The notes: generated by a model from the letters alone, not told the origin. 64,000 nt of DNA from Alphaproteobacteria bacterium (GCA_009929775.1 RZZS01000003.1:1-64000); one strand, 5' to 3'; positions 18,007 to 27,490 are shown, counted from the first letter of the stretch. Numbers and translations are program-made.

Positions 18007-19278
18007 TTATGTCCCGGACTTCCGGTGTATGGCGGAACTTTCTTCTTCCGCGACTTCGACGGCCATTTGCGTGGCGATCTGGGACGAGTTTGTAGCGGAA
18101 GCGCCGGGAATAAAGTTTTCCTGCGCCTCCATCGAAAGAGCTTCGCGCCGGGTGGAGCGATACAGGCCGAACAGAACCAGGGTCAGGTAGGCGCAGGCCA
18201 GCGCCGGGAAGAAAAGCTCCGGCGAAATTACGAGCAGCGCGGAAATCAGCGTGGGCCCCATGATCGCACCGGAGCCGTTAACGATCAGCATGGTTCCGGC
18301 GGCGGATACGTATTGCTTTGGATGCAGGTGATCGATGGCCAACCCGCTCCCGAGCGCGTAGACCGTAAGACTCGTCGAGCCAAGCAGGAAAAAGAAGAGG
18401 TTCAGTAGCCAGGGAGTGCCCGACGCAAGAAAACAGAGCAGGGAGAGAATCGCGGCTGTCGCGGCTACGCCGATGATCGTTTTGCGCCGTCCAATGCGAT
18501 CGGACAGAATGCCGACCGGCATTTGCCCGCAGATTCCGCCAATGACGAAACAGGCCATGAAGCTCGCGACCTGCGCGGTGCTCATCCCGATCGTGGCGGC
18601 GTAAAAAGGCGAGACCAGCAGCAGGACCCCGGCGCAAAATCCCGATGCCATCAGCGAATAAAAGCTGAGCGGCGAAACCTGCCAGAGTTCCCGCACGCCG
18701 AGCTTGTCCGGTTCCTCATAGGCGGGAGCGGGCTTTTTCGTCAGCGCGACAGGAACGGCAGCGAGCGAAACGAGAACCGAGACGAGAATAAACGGCTCGA
18801 TCTTTTCCGGGGGTGCAACGTTAAGGAGAAGTTGCCCCAGCGCGAGTGCCGAATAGTTGATAACAAGATAGATACCGAGAACGCTCCCGCGCGTCTTTTT
18901 GTTCGCGAGGCCGTTCAGCCAGCTTTCGATCACGACATAGAGGCCCGCGAAGCTGAAACCGGTTACGATCCGCGCCAGCATCCACGCCGCTGGCGTCACG
19001 AACACGCCGTGGGCCAGCACGGTGGTTGATGCAAGCGCAGTGAGTGCCGTGAAAACGCGGATGTGCCCGACGCTGGCGATAAGCTTCGGAATTGCCAGCG
19101 AGCCCGCGAGGAAGCCCGTGTAGTAAAGCGAGGTAATTGCGCCGAGGACGAGAACGTCGAAATGTTCGACATTGGCGCGCACGCCCAGCAAGGTGTTCTG
19201 AAGGCCGCTTCCGGCCATGATAAAGGCGAGGCCCGCGAAGAGGGGCCAGGCGGTCAGCAGTACTACGCGTCGTGTCAT
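18007..19278 (-). CDS. MFS transporter, YcaD-like
   Basis: 423 residues from the ATG at 19278 (MTRRVVLLTAWPLFAG); an upstream frame extension has no support. Twelve hydrophobic segments can be counted. The first half carries the ESWLNG motif of YcaD-like MFS carriers, and the loop GILSDRIGRRKTI is the MFS signature. A ~45-residue hydrophilic tail ends the protein. Substrate is unknown. It lies 97 bp downstream of pflA on the same strand and may be co-transcribed. Confidence 0.85.
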   Translation of the reverse strand: MTRRVVLLTAWPLFAGLAFIMAGSGLQNTLLGVRANVEHFDVLVLGAITSLYYTGFLAGSLAIPKLIASVGHIRVFTALTALASTTVLAHGVFVTPAAWMLARIVTGFSFAGLYVVIESWLNGLANKKTRGSVLGIYLVINYSALALGQLLLNVAPPEKIEPFILVSVLVSLAAVPVALTKKPAPAYEEPDKLGVRELWQVSPLSFYSLMASGFCAGVLLLVSPFYAATIGMSTAQVASFMACFVIGGICGQMPVGILSDRIGRRKTIIGVAATAAILSLLCFLASGTPWLLNLFFFLLGSTSLTVYALGSGLAIDHLHPKQYVSAAGTMLIVNGSGAIMGPTLISALLVISPELFFPALACAYLTLVLFGLYRSTRREALSMEAQENFIPGASATNSSQIATQMAVEVAEEESSAIHRKSGT

Positions 19279-19375
19279 GTCGGTGGTCGGTCCTGCGCTG
19301 AAGGTCCGGCGGGAAGTGGTGACCGTGTGATAGCAGATTTTCCTTAGCAAAGGAAAGGGAAACAGGGGCTCTGGC

Positions 19376-20164
19376 CTAGACGGCTTTGATACCGTGCCTT
19401 GCAAAAATTGCACGGGCGCGTTCGACGTCCGTTTCGTCCGCTTGCCGTGTGTTCTGGAGCTTGTATTCCATGCCGAGCTCGTGCCATTTGTATTCGCCCA
19501 TCTGGTGGAAGGGCAGGATATCGATCCGCTCGATGTTCTTGTGGCGCGCGCAGATTTTCGCTACTTCCTCGATATTGTCCTCGCCGTCCGTGAGGTCCGG
19601 CACGAGCACGAAGCGTACCCAGACCGGCTTGCCGATATCGTCGAGTTTCTGCGCGAAGTCGAGCGTCGGCTGGAGCGCAACGCCGGTGACTTTTTTATAC
19701 AGATCGGGCAGACCGCTCTTGATGTCGAGCAAGACGAGGTCAACATAAGACAACAATTCCTCGTCCGCCGCCTTGTTCAAAAAGCCGCTCGTGTCGAGCG
19801 CCGTATGCATGCCGAGCGCCTTGACGCCCCGGAACAGTGTCTTGACGAATTGCGGCTGGGCGAGCGGCTCGCCGCCGGAAATGGTTACGCCGCCCTTCGC
19901 ACGCTCGATGAACCAGCGGTAATCCTGAATGTCGTCCAGAATATCGCCCGCCGAGCGCAAAAACCCGTTCTTCATCTTCATGCAGTCCGGATTGTGGCAA
20001 TACCAGCACGACAGCGGACAGCCGGTCAGAAACACGACATACCGAACACCAGGCCCGTCCACGGTCCCGGCCGTCTCGATGGAATGAATATAGCCGATGG
20101 TCTTCGCCTGGAAGCCATCGGGGTCGATATCGGGTTTGTCGTCGGACTCGGTCACGTTACTCAT
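19376..20164 (-). CDS. pflA: Pyruvate formate-lyase activating enzyme
   Basis: 262 residues from the ATG at 20164. The radical-SAM cluster motif C49-x3-C53-x2-C56 (GCPLSCWYCHNPDC) is followed by VTISGGEPLAQ and LDTSGF. It abstracts the glycine hydrogen of PflB using SAM and a 4Fe-4S cluster, and acts under anoxia. It normally lies directly next to pflB; here 530 bp of repeat-rich DNA and a terminator separate them, so it may need its own promoter. Confidence 0.96.
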   Translation of the reverse strand: MSNVTESDDKPDIDPDGFQAKTIGYIHSIETAGTVDGPGVRYVVFLTGCPLSCWYCHNPDCMKMKNGFLRSAGDILDDIQDYRWFIERAKGGVTISGGEPLAQPQFVKTLFRGVKALGMHTALDTSGFLNKAADEELLSYVDLVLLDIKSGLPDLYKKVTGVALQPTLDFAQKLDDIGKPVWVRFVLVPDLTDGEDNIEEVAKICARHKNIERIDILPFHQMGEYKWHELGMEYKLQNTRQADETDVERARAIFARHGIKAV

Positions 20165-20292
20165 CAAAGACCAATATAGTGTTTTATTTCGCCCGTTCGA
20201 ACCGCAAAATGACGCGGAGCGCGATAGGGACACAATAATTTCTGGTCTCCCCAACGCGATGACGCCCACCCATCCGTGGACGACTGATGGCC

Positions 20293-20331
20293 CTCCAGCC
20301 CCGCCGTGAACGCCGTGTTCGCCGTGGTTAA
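20293..20331 (+). repeat. Direct repeat copy 1 (CTCCAGCC...GTGGTTAA)
   Basis: 39 bp beginning CTCCAGCCCCGCCGTGAACG and ending CGCCGTGGTTAA. It matches 20583-20622 with a few substitutions and one inserted base. Internally it is built from CGCCGTG-like 7-base units. Confidence 0.75.
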
Positions 20332-20384
20332 GATAATCAGAACCGGGTAGCCGAAGCCATTTCGCTTTCGACCACCAGGCCCCA

Positions 20385-20440
20385 CAAAGTCCCCCTTCCT
20401 GTCATCCTGAAGGAGCGAAGCGACTGAAGGATCTTTATAA
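20385..20440 (+). repeat. Dispersed 56-bp repeat, copy 1
   Basis: Begins CAAAGTCCCCCTTCCTGTCA and ends GAAGGATCTTTATAA. It matches the reverse complement of 27348-27403 almost exactly, with about two or three differences. The part from 20400 is also the left arm of a palindrome (TGTCATCCTGA...AGGATCT at 20400-20434) with a diverged right arm at 20455-20482 (AGATTCCTCGC...GGAATGACA). This is a common bacterial MITE-like layout. Confidence 0.8.
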
Positions 20441-20523
20441 AACGGACAGGGCAAAGATTCCTCGCATTCGCTCGGAATGACAATTTTCTGGGAAAATTCG
20501 CTCCGGTGCCATTCATATTTTTT

Positions 20524-20622
20524 CAACACAGAGACCACAGAGGGCACGGCGTTTCTTTTTTCTTCCGGGCAAGTGACGGGCGCTCCAGCCTCGCTGTGAA
20601 CGTCGTTGTTCGTCGTGGTTAA
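20524..20622 (+). repeat. CACAGAG-type heptamer inverted repeat
   Basis: Left arm 20524-20551 (CAACACAGAGACCACAGAGG...) is partly complementary to the direct repeat at 20583-20622 (CTCCAGCCTCGCTGTGAACG ... GTGGTTAA). The two arms make a long imperfect hairpin of 7-base units. It directly abuts the pflB terminator. Confidence 0.55.
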
Positions 20623-20657
20623 AAAACACCCGCCGGAGGGTCTCTCTCCGGCGGGTG
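20621..20657 (-). terminator. Intrinsic terminator of pflB
   Basis: A perfect 12-bp stem: CACCCGCCGGAG (20627-20638) and CTCCGGCGGGTG (20646-20657) with a 7-base loop. On the minus strand it is followed by six T (A-run at 20621-20626). It lies 37 bp after the pflB stop and should end most pflB transcripts before pflA. Confidence 0.93.
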
Positions 20658-20693
20658 CTTGCCTGTCTGGATTTAGTCTTTTAGTTACGCGTC

Positions 20694-23012
20694 TTACATT
20701 CTGCCGTGGAAAGTCCGGTTGATGACGTCCATCTGCTGCTCTTTCGTCAGTTTGATGAAGTTCACGGCATAACCGGAAACCCGGATCGTGAGCTGCGGGT
20801 AGTTTTCCGGGTGCTCCATGGCGTCCAGAAGCATTTCCCGGTCCAGCACGTTCACGTTGATGTGGTGACCGCCCGGCGTGTGCTGGTTCGGGCCGAAATA
20901 GCCGTCCAGCATGCCCGCGAGGTTTGTCGATCGCTCGTCTTCCGTGCGGCCAAGAGCCTTCGGTACGACAGAGAACGTGTAGGAAATGCCGTCCTGACTG
21001 TGCTTGTAGTCAAGGCCGGCAACCGACATCATCGAGGCCATCGCGCCCTTTTCGTCGCGACCGTGCATCGGGTTCGCGCCCGGTGCGAAGGGCTCGCCCT
21101 TCTTGCGACCGTCCGGCGTCGAGCCCGTTTTCTTGCCGTACACCACGTTCGAGGTGATGGTCAGGATCGACTGGGTCGGCGTTGCACCCCGGTAGCATGG
21201 GTACTGGCGGATCTTGTCCATGAAGTGCTCGACCAGCCAGCGCGCGATGGAGTCGACGCGCTCGTCGTTGTTACCGTAGCGCGGCGGCTGTCCTTCGATT
21301 TCGAAGTCGGTGGCAAGACCGGTCTCGTCACGGATGACCCTGACCTTCGCGTATTTGATGGCGGAGAGTGCGTCAGACACGACTGACAGACCGGCCATGC
21401 CGCACGCCATGGTGCGGAAGATGTCACGGTCGTGGAAGGCAAACATCATGCGCTCATAGGCATACTTGTCGTGCATGTAGTGAATGACGTTGAGCGTGTT
21501 CACATATGTCTTAGCCAACCAGTCCATCATGGGCTCGAACTTGCGCATCACCTCGTCGTAATCGAGATATTCGCTCGTGATTGGCTCGGCTGCTGGCCCG
21601 ATCTGCTCGCCGCTCATTTCGTCGCGGCCGCCGTTGATGGCGTACAGGAGCGTCTTGGCCATATTTACCCGGGCGCCGAAGAACTGCATCTGCTTGCCGA
21701 TCCGCATGGCGGACACGCAGCAGGCAATGCCGTAATCGTCACCCCAGTAGCCGCGCATCAGATCGTCGTTCTCGTACTGGATCGAGGACGTGTCGATGGA
21801 GACCTTCGCGCAGAACTTCTTGAAGTTCTCAGGCAGCTTTTGCGACCAGAGCACCGTAATATTCGGCTCCGGCGCGGGGCCGAGGTTGTAGAGCGTCTGC
21901 ATGAAGCGGTAGCTCGACTTCGTGACCATCGGGCGGCCATCGAGCGTCATACCGCCGATGCACTCGGTCACCCACGTGGGGTCGCCTGAGAACAGCGCGT
22001 CATATTCCGGCGTGCGCAGGAAGCGGACGATCCGAAGCTTGATCACGAAGTGGTCGATGAAAGCCTGGATTTGCTCTTCCGTGTACTTTCCTGCCTTGAG
22101 GTCGCGCTCGGCGAACACGTCGAAGAAAGTCGAGACGCGGCCCAGCGACATTGCGGCGCCGTTCTGTTCCTTCACCGCACCGAGATACGCAAAGTACGTC
22201 CACTGGATTGCTTCCTTGACGTCGCTCGCCGGACCAGAGATGTCATAGCCATAGAAAGAGGCCATCGTCTTGAGGTCTTTGAGGGCGGCGATCTGGTCGC
22301 TTATTTCCTCACGGGCGCGGATGACGTCTTCGGTCATCGGCACGTTGTCGTAGGTGGCCTGTTGCGCCAGTTTGTCTTCGATCAGGCGATCGACGCCATA
22401 GAGCGCCACGCGGCGATAGTCGCCAATGATCCGTCCCCTCCCATAGGCATCGGGAAGGCCCGTGACGATTCCCGACTTGCGCGCGGCGCGCATCGCGGGG
22501 GTGTAGGCATCAAAAACGCCCTGATTGTGGGACTTACGGTATTTCGTGTAGATCTCGTCGACCTTCGGGCTCATCTTGAAGCCGTAGGCTTCCAGACCCG
22601 AATCGACCATCCGCACGCCACCCGCGGGCATGATGGCCCGCTTCAGCGGTGCGTCCGTTTGCAGGCCGACGATTTCCTCGAGTTGAGAGTTGATGTAGCC
22701 CGCCTTATGCGAGGTGGCGGAGGCGATCACTTCCGTATCGGCATCGAGCACGCCGCCGCGCTCGCGTTCTTTCTTCAGCAGTTCGCTGAGCTCCAGCCAG
22801 AGCTTCTTCGTGTTTTCGGCCGGACCGGCGAGGAATTTCGAGTCGCCTTCATACGGCGTGTAGTTCAGCACGATGAAGTCGCGGACGTCGACGTCCTTTT
22901 GCCAGACGCCGGGGGCAAAGCCGCGCCAGCATTTTTCGCGCTTGTTGTCCTTGCCCCATAGATTCTGTTGTTCGGTGCTAATACCCGGTGCAGCTTCTCC
23001 CGGTTTGCTCAT
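20694..23012 (-). CDS. pflB: Pyruvate formate-lyase (glycyl radical enzyme)
   Basis: 772 residues from the ATG at 23012, four bases after GGAGGG. The adjacent catalytic cysteines are in GIACCVSAM (about residue 430). The radical glycine is in RVSGYAVNF, 25 residues from the end exactly as in E. coli PflB. It converts pyruvate and CoA to formate and acetyl-CoA without oxygen. The sequence is complete and looks functional. No clear FNR box was seen upstream, although the region 23040-23090 is AT-rich (TATATCAGGACTAATTTAGT). Together with pflA it indicates fermentative capacity. Confidence 0.97.
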   Translation of the reverse strand: MSKPGEAAPGISTEQQNLWGKDNKREKCWRGFAPGVWQKDVDVRDFIVLNYTPYEGDSKFLAGPAENTKKLWLELSELLKKERERGGVLDADTEVIASATSHKAGYINSQLEEIVGLQTDAPLKRAIMPAGGVRMVDSGLEAYGFKMSPKVDEIYTKYRKSHNQGVFDAYTPAMRAARKSGIVTGLPDAYGRGRIIGDYRRVALYGVDRLIEDKLAQQATYDNVPMTEDVIRAREEISDQIAALKDLKTMASFYGYDISGPASDVKEAIQWTYFAYLGAVKEQNGAAMSLGRVSTFFDVFAERDLKAGKYTEEQIQAFIDHFVIKLRIVRFLRTPEYDALFSGDPTWVTECIGGMTLDGRPMVTKSSYRFMQTLYNLGPAPEPNITVLWSQKLPENFKKFCAKVSIDTSSIQYENDDLMRGYWGDDYGIACCVSAMRIGKQMQFFGARVNMAKTLLYAINGGRDEMSGEQIGPAAEPITSEYLDYDEVMRKFEPMMDWLAKTYVNTLNVIHYMHDKYAYERMMFAFHDRDIFRTMACGMAGLSVVSDALSAIKYAKVRVIRDETGLATDFEIEGQPPRYGNNDERVDSIARWLVEHFMDKIRQYPCYRGATPTQSILTITSNVVYGKKTGSTPDGRKKGEPFAPGANPMHGRDEKGAMASMMSVAGLDYKHSQDGISYTFSVVPKALGRTEDERSTNLAGMLDGYFGPNQHTPGGHHINVNVLDREMLLDAMEHPENYPQLTIRVSGYAVNFIKLTKEQQMDVINRTFHGRM

Positions 23013-23384
23013 GAGACCCTCCAATAGTCTTCAGTTTCCAGATCGGCACTTATAATTGTACTATATCAGGACTAATTTAGTACGCGTCGAATCGTCGCAG
23101 GCGTCCCGATCAGCACTCGTCGCGTCACTTATATAACTATTCAAAGGGGATTTCACAGTTTTTGCCCTGCTTTTCCTGCGGCAAAGGGGCACAGTGCGGC
23201 GGGGAAAACGTCCCTTTCGTCCGTTGCAAGTGGTTCGGAGGATGGGCGGCCCTGTCGGGGGCCAGCAGGACGTCCCTGCCGGCAGGAAGATTAGGTCCTG
23301 GGGGATATCGGGATTGCATATTTCGCGAGGAGTTCTAATCTCATCCTCCTTGGCAAAGGCAAGATAAAGGAAGGGAGTTTTTCA
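23013..23384. promoter_or_regulatory. Divergent intergenic region, pflB / Deg protease
   Basis: 372 bp between two divergent genes, so promoters for both should lie here. AT-rich stretches at 23048-23083 and 23128-23145 are candidates on the pflB side. A perfect 12-bp palindrome CCTGCCGGCAGG lies at 23275-23286. No convincing -35/-10 pair, FNR site or reading frame could be assigned by eye. Confidence 0.45.
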
Positions 23385-24815
23385 ATGGCGGGCAAAGCGT
23401 ATTTCCTCTCGGCCCTGTTCGTTCTTTCCGTCTTCGTATCGTTGGCGGGAGCGAGCGCTCAAGCGGAAAAGGCTGTTCCCGGCTCCCGCGAACAAATTAC
23501 GCTCTCATTCTCGCCGCTGGTGAAAAAAGTCGCTCCGGCGGTCGTGAGCATTTCCTCTACCCGCGTGGTCACGCAAAATTATCGCCACCCTTTTATGGAC
23601 GATCCGTTCTTCGCGCCGTTCTTCGGCGGGGATTTCTTCGGGCGCGGCGGGCTCTCGCGCCAGCGGGTGGAGGCGGCGCTCGGCTCCGGCGTCATTGTGC
23701 AGTCTGACGGGCTGGTGGTGACCAACGCCCACGTAATCAAGGGCGCGGATGAAGTGAAAGTCGTGCTGGCGGACGGGCGCGAGTTCGACAGCGAAGTCGT
23801 GGTCGTCGACGAACCGTCCGACCTCGCGCTCTTGCGCATGGACGCGAAAGGCCAGAAGTTTGCCTACGTCCCGATCAAGCCCAGTGAAAACCTTGAGGTC
23901 GGCGACCTCGTTCTCGCGATCGGCAATCCTTTCGGAGTCGGGCAGACGGTGACAAGCGGCATCGTCTCGGCGCTGGCCAGACCGAACCTGAACATCAATG
24001 ACTATAATTTCTTCATCCAGACCGACGCGGCGATAAATCCCGGCAACTCGGGCGGGCCGCTCGTATCGATGGACGGATCTATCGTCGGTATCAACACGGC
24101 GATCTACTCCCGATCGGGCGGTTCGCTTGGTATCGGGTTTGCGATTCCTTCCGAAATGGTGGCTACTGTCCTTGCGGCGGAAAAAGCCGGTCTGACCGGT
24201 GAGCGCGGCATTGCCCGCGCCTGGCTCGGCATTGTCGCTCAGCAGATTACCCCGGACCTTGCGGAAACGCTTGATCTTGCCACGCCCCAGGGCGTCCTGA
24301 TTGCCGATTTGCAAGAGGGCAGTCCGCTGCAAGGCGCCGGTCTGAAGCCGGGCGACGTTATCATCGAGATCGGCGGGCGCGAGGTGCGCGACCCCGCCGA
24401 GATGAAGTTCCGCTGGGCGCAGGTGCCGATCGGGAAGACGACGGCGATGACGTTTCTCCGGAATGGGGAGCGCAAGACCGCCCATGTCAAGGCCAGCCTG
24501 CCCCCCGACGAGCCGCCGCGTAACGAGACGACTCTGAGCGGTCGCCACCCGCTTCAGGGCGCGACAATCGCGAACGTCAACCCGGCGGTAGCGTTCGAAC
24601 TGGGTCTGCGGGAGGAAAGTGGAGTCGTTGTAACAAAAGTCGACCCGCGTTCCCCGGCGGTGCGCCTGGTCCAGCGGGGTGACGTAATTGTCGAGATCAA
24701 TGATCTGTCGGTAAAAAACGTCAAGGACGCTGCGCGTATTCTCGACCGCGGCGGCTACTCCATCGACCTGGTCCTTAGTCGCGGCGGACAGGTTCGGCGG
24801 GTGATGTTGCGGTAG
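23385..24815 (+). CDS. degP: Periplasmic serine protease, DegP/Do family
   Basis: 476 residues. A signal peptide (hydrophobic 5-22, cleavage near ASA-QA at 24-26) is followed by a trypsin-like domain with triad His116 (TNAHVI), Asp146 (SDLALL) and Ser222 (GNSGGPL). PDZ1 (GVLIADLQEGSPLQGAGLKPGD) and PDZ2 (GVVVTKVDPRSPA) follow. It degrades or refolds misfolded envelope proteins. AAGGAAGGGAG precedes the ATG. In relatives this gene commonly sits right after rplQ; here a 7-kb opposite-strand block intervenes. Confidence 0.95.
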   Translation: MAGKAYFLSALFVLSVFVSLAGASAQAEKAVPGSREQITLSFSPLVKKVAPAVVSISSTRVVTQNYRHPFMDDPFFAPFFGGDFFGRGGLSRQRVEAALGSGVIVQSDGLVVTNAHVIKGADEVKVVLADGREFDSEVVVVDEPSDLALLRMDAKGQKFAYVPIKPSENLEVGDLVLAIGNPFGVGQTVTSGIVSALARPNLNINDYNFFIQTDAAINPGNSGGPLVSMDGSIVGINTAIYSRSGGSLGIGFAIPSEMVATVLAAEKAGLTGERGIARAWLGIVAQQITPDLAETLDLATPQGVLIADLQEGSPLQGAGLKPGDVIIEIGGREVRDPAEMKFRWAQVPIGKTTAMTFLRNGERKTAHVKASLPPDEPPRNETTLSGRHPLQGATIANVNPAVAFELGLREESGVVVTKVDPRSPAVRLVQRGDVIVEINDLSVKNVKDAARILDRGGYSIDLVLSRGGQVRRVMLR

Positions 24816-24877
24816 GGTGCTTTTTGCCGGGCGCCTTTCGATTGACAATCTATGCGGCACCATATATTCCATAACGA

Positions 24878-25849
24878 ATGGAAAGGCCAGTTTCGTTGTT
24901 CGTCCTGCTGACACGTCCGACTTTGCTCGGACTTGGAATTGGGCTGTCTCTGCTCAATTTCACTCCGGCGTTGCAGTGGCTCGCCGAACCTTCGGGGGAA
25001 GACTGCGATCGCTTTGACCTCTTGATCCAGAAGCAGGAACATGCGGCGTTGAAAAGCGACATCGGTGACCTCGACCTTTCCGGGAAAATTTTTCGCTACG
25101 CAGCGAAAAAGCGACAGAAAATTTGCCGGGCAACGGTAGATAATGGCACGGACGCAGAATACCACCCGGTAAGCGACGTCTTCCATGTTCGCACGCCGAA
25201 TCCGGGCGGCTGGGAGGAGAAGTCACGTGGTTACAGGCAGAGAAACCTGACAACCCATGCGCACGAACTGCTTCACTCCTTTCAAAGGAACAGTTCCGCA
25301 GTTTCCCTATCCACGCTCGGGCGGCGGTATGACGTTTATTCCAATGTTCTTGCCGTTCTATACACAGAGGCGGCAGCTTACGCCTATCAGACGCTGGCAA
25401 CGCACGAGTACTATCTGGAACATCCGGAGCAGGTCGGCGACATCCGGTTTTCGCACGCAGGAGACCTCCTTGCCGTATTCAGGGAGGCTCTATCAGGGCT
25501 CGACCGGAATCATCCCGGGATGTCTGGAAACGAGAAAAAGAATCTCGCTGCTCGCGCTGTTTTCGAAGACTACCTGACAGCAGACACCGGGCCGGTTCTT
25601 CTTGCAAGGATGCATTACCTCAAGCCATTCATCGAGGACCAAGCATCTTCCCTTCCCCGGCTGGATCGGTTGTTTGCGGGAAGAAGACTGGGTCTTGAGG
25701 ACATCAAGTCCCTGACGCACTTTCCGGACGGGTTTCAGCTCTACGACTATGACCGTCTGCCATTGCCGGGGGAACTCAACAGCGGAATTCTTTTGCCGGG
25801 CGCGGAGAAACTGACGGACAATCCTCTGGAATCTCTGGTTTTGAAGTGA
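24878..25849 (+). CDS. Putative HELLH metallopeptidase-like protein
   Basis: 323 residues. One hydrophobic segment (about 8-30) could be an uncleaved anchor or signal. H129-E-L-L-H133 in TTHAHELLHSFQ is a zinc-protease HExxH motif, and the ALYTEAAAYAYQT-like helix ~30 residues later could supply a third ligand, as in gluzincins. It may belong to a DUF6782-type family, but I am not sure. TTGACA at 24842-24847 lies close upstream of the ATG, so either the leader is very short or the true start is downstream. It sits between the Deg protease and rarA, an uncommon position. Confidence 0.6.
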   Translation: MERPVSLFVLLTRPTLLGLGIGLSLLNFTPALQWLAEPSGEDCDRFDLLIQKQEHAALKSDIGDLDLSGKIFRYAAKKRQKICRATVDNGTDAEYHPVSDVFHVRTPNPGGWEEKSRGYRQRNLTTHAHELLHSFQRNSSAVSLSTLGRRYDVYSNVLAVLYTEAAAYAYQTLATHEYYLEHPEQVGDIRFSHAGDLLAVFREALSGLDRNHPGMSGNEKKNLAARAVFEDYLTADTGPVLLARMHYLKPFIEDQASSLPRLDRLFAGRRLGLEDIKSLTHFPDGFQLYDYDRLPLPGELNSGILLPGAEKLTDNPLESLVLK

Positions 25850-25966
25850 ACGTGAATTCCGCAAGGTTAATTCTGCAGGCGTACCGTTCTCCGTGGCTGG
25901 CGCGCACGTCCGGATGAATGGTGCTGAGCTCTTGTTTTTGTTCCCGAAAAGTTCTAGTTTGCTTCC

Positions 25967-27274
25967 ATGAGCAATTTGTTTGAGGCCGAGACAAAGGAAG
26001 ACGCCGCGCCACGCCCGTTGCCGGACCGGCTGCGGCCGAAGGCGCTGGAGGATATCGTCGGGCAGGACCATCTCGTCGGTTCGGGCGGGCCGGTGCGCAA
26101 GATGGCCGATTCCCGCCGGGTGTCCTCGATGATCCTCTGGGGCCCGCCCGGCACCGGCAAGACGACGCTGGCCCGGATTTTGAGCGCGCACACCGACCTT
26201 CACTTCGAGCAGATATCGGCGATTTTCTCCGGCGTGGCTGATCTGAAAAAAGTTTTCGAATCCGCCCGGCTGCGCCGCCGGAACGGGCAGGGAACCCTTC
26301 TTTTTGTGGACGAAATCCATCGTTTCAACAAATCCCAGCAGGACGCCTTTCTCCCTGTGGTCGAGGATGGCACGATTACCCTGATCGGCGCGACGACTGA
26401 AAACCCCTCGTTCGAGCTGAACGCCGCGCTTCTCTCGCGCTGCTCTGTTTTTGTTCTGAAGCGTCTGGACGACGGGGCGCTCGAAACGCTGCTTGCGCGC
26501 GCGGAAAGCGACGCGGGCCGCGATCTGCCGCTTGAGGACGCGGCGCGGGAGATGCTGAAAGCGATGGCCGACGGCGACGGGCGCTATGCACTCTCGCTGG
26601 CCGCGCAAGTGTTCGAGGCAAGCGAAAATTCGCCGAACGAACTATTGAACGCGGACGCGCTCGCCTCGCTCGTCCAGCGCCGCGCCCCGCTCTACGACAA
26701 GGCGGACGAGGGGCATTACAACCTGATTTCCGCCCTGCACAAGAGCGTGCGCGGCTCGGACCCGGACGCGGCGCTTTACTGGTTCGCGCGCATGCTGGCG
26801 GGCGGCGAGGACCCGCGCTTTCTCGCAAGACGTATGACGCGCATGGCGGTGGAGGACATCGGCCTCGCCGACCCGCAGGCGCTGCCGCAATGCATCGCGG
26901 CCTGGGAGGCGTTCGAGCGCATGGGCAGTCCGGAGGGTGATCTGGCGCTCGCGCAGGCGCTCGTCTATCTCGCGAGCGCGCCGAAATCGAACGCGGTCTA
27001 CAAGGCCGAAAAGGCGGCTAAGCGCGCGGCAAGGGAAACCGGCTCCCTGATGCCGCCGATGCACATCCTGAACGCCCCGACGAAGATGATGAAAGAGATC
27101 GGCTATTCCGAAGGCTACAAGTACGACCACGACATGCCGGACGCCTTCTCTGGACAGAATTATTTTCCCCATGAAATGGGGCGAAAGATCCTCTACGAGC
27201 CGGTCGAACGCGGCTTCGAGCGCGAAATCAGGAAGCGTCTCGATTACTGGGCGAAGCTTCGGCGGGAGCGGTAG
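25967..27274 (+). CDS. rarA: Replication-associated recombination protein A (AAA+ ATPase)
   Basis: 435 residues. Walker A GPPGTGKTT at 59-67, Walker B LLFVDEIHRFNKSQQD, sensor-1 LIGATTENPSFE and the C-terminal tetramerisation region (MPPMHILNAPTKMMKEIGYSEGYKYDHD) are all present. It acts at stalled replication forks. It sits upstream of crcB and a pseudouridine synthase, an order familiar from alphaproteobacteria. Confidence 0.97.
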   Translation: MSNLFEAETKEDAAPRPLPDRLRPKALEDIVGQDHLVGSGGPVRKMADSRRVSSMILWGPPGTGKTTLARILSAHTDLHFEQISAIFSGVADLKKVFESARLRRRNGQGTLLFVDEIHRFNKSQQDAFLPVVEDGTITLIGATTENPSFELNAALLSRCSVFVLKRLDDGALETLLARAESDAGRDLPLEDAAREMLKAMADGDGRYALSLAAQVFEASENSPNELLNADALASLVQRRAPLYDKADEGHYNLISALHKSVRGSDPDAALYWFARMLAGGEDPRFLARRMTRMAVEDIGLADPQALPQCIAAWEAFERMGSPEGDLALAQALVYLASAPKSNAVYKAEKAAKRAARETGSLMPPMHILNAPTKMMKEIGYSEGYKYDHDMPDAFSGQNYFPHEMGRKILYEPVERGFEREIRKRLDYWAKLRRER

Positions 27275-27347
27275 GGGCCGATCCGGCCGGTTGTATCCGC
27301 CGCTCCATCCGGGCGAGATAAAGGCCCGCGCCGACAATGATTGCCGC

Positions 27348-27403
27348 TTATATAGATCCTTCGGTCGCTTCGCTCCTTCAGGATGACAGGAAGGGGGACT
27401 TTG
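27348..27403 (-). repeat. Dispersed 56-bp repeat, copy 2
   Basis: Reverse complement of the 20385-20440 repeat with about two or three differences, in the 216-bp rarA-crcB gap. Only the left half of the palindrome seen at the first copy is present. The rest of the gap has a small GGTTTCG-GGGG-CGAACC hairpin and no gene. Confidence 0.8.
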
Positions 27404-27490
27404 CGGTGGAAAAAATATGAAAGGTTTCGGGGGCGAACCCCGCTTGCATCATGTGCCGGACAGTGGCATGAAGAGAGCGGGAGTAACAGC

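Larger units (their letters stand above)
20165..20693. other. Repeat-rich gap between pflB and pflA
   Basis: This 529-bp gap has no credible gene. It contains two ~40-bp direct repeats, a 56-bp dispersed repeat shared with 27.35 kb, a larger palindrome, a heptamer-type CACAGAG element and the pflB terminator, each listed separately. Confidence 0.7.

Noticed and set aside
23025..23100. FNR box upstream of pflB
   Set aside because: No TTGAT-N4-ATCAA-like palindrome could be found despite the expected anaerobic regulation.
27404..27490. Fluoride riboswitch upstream of crcB
   Set aside because: The short leader lacks the conserved GG-GAUGG...pseudoknot pattern of the crcB motif; only an unrelated GGTTTCG/CGAACC hairpin is present.
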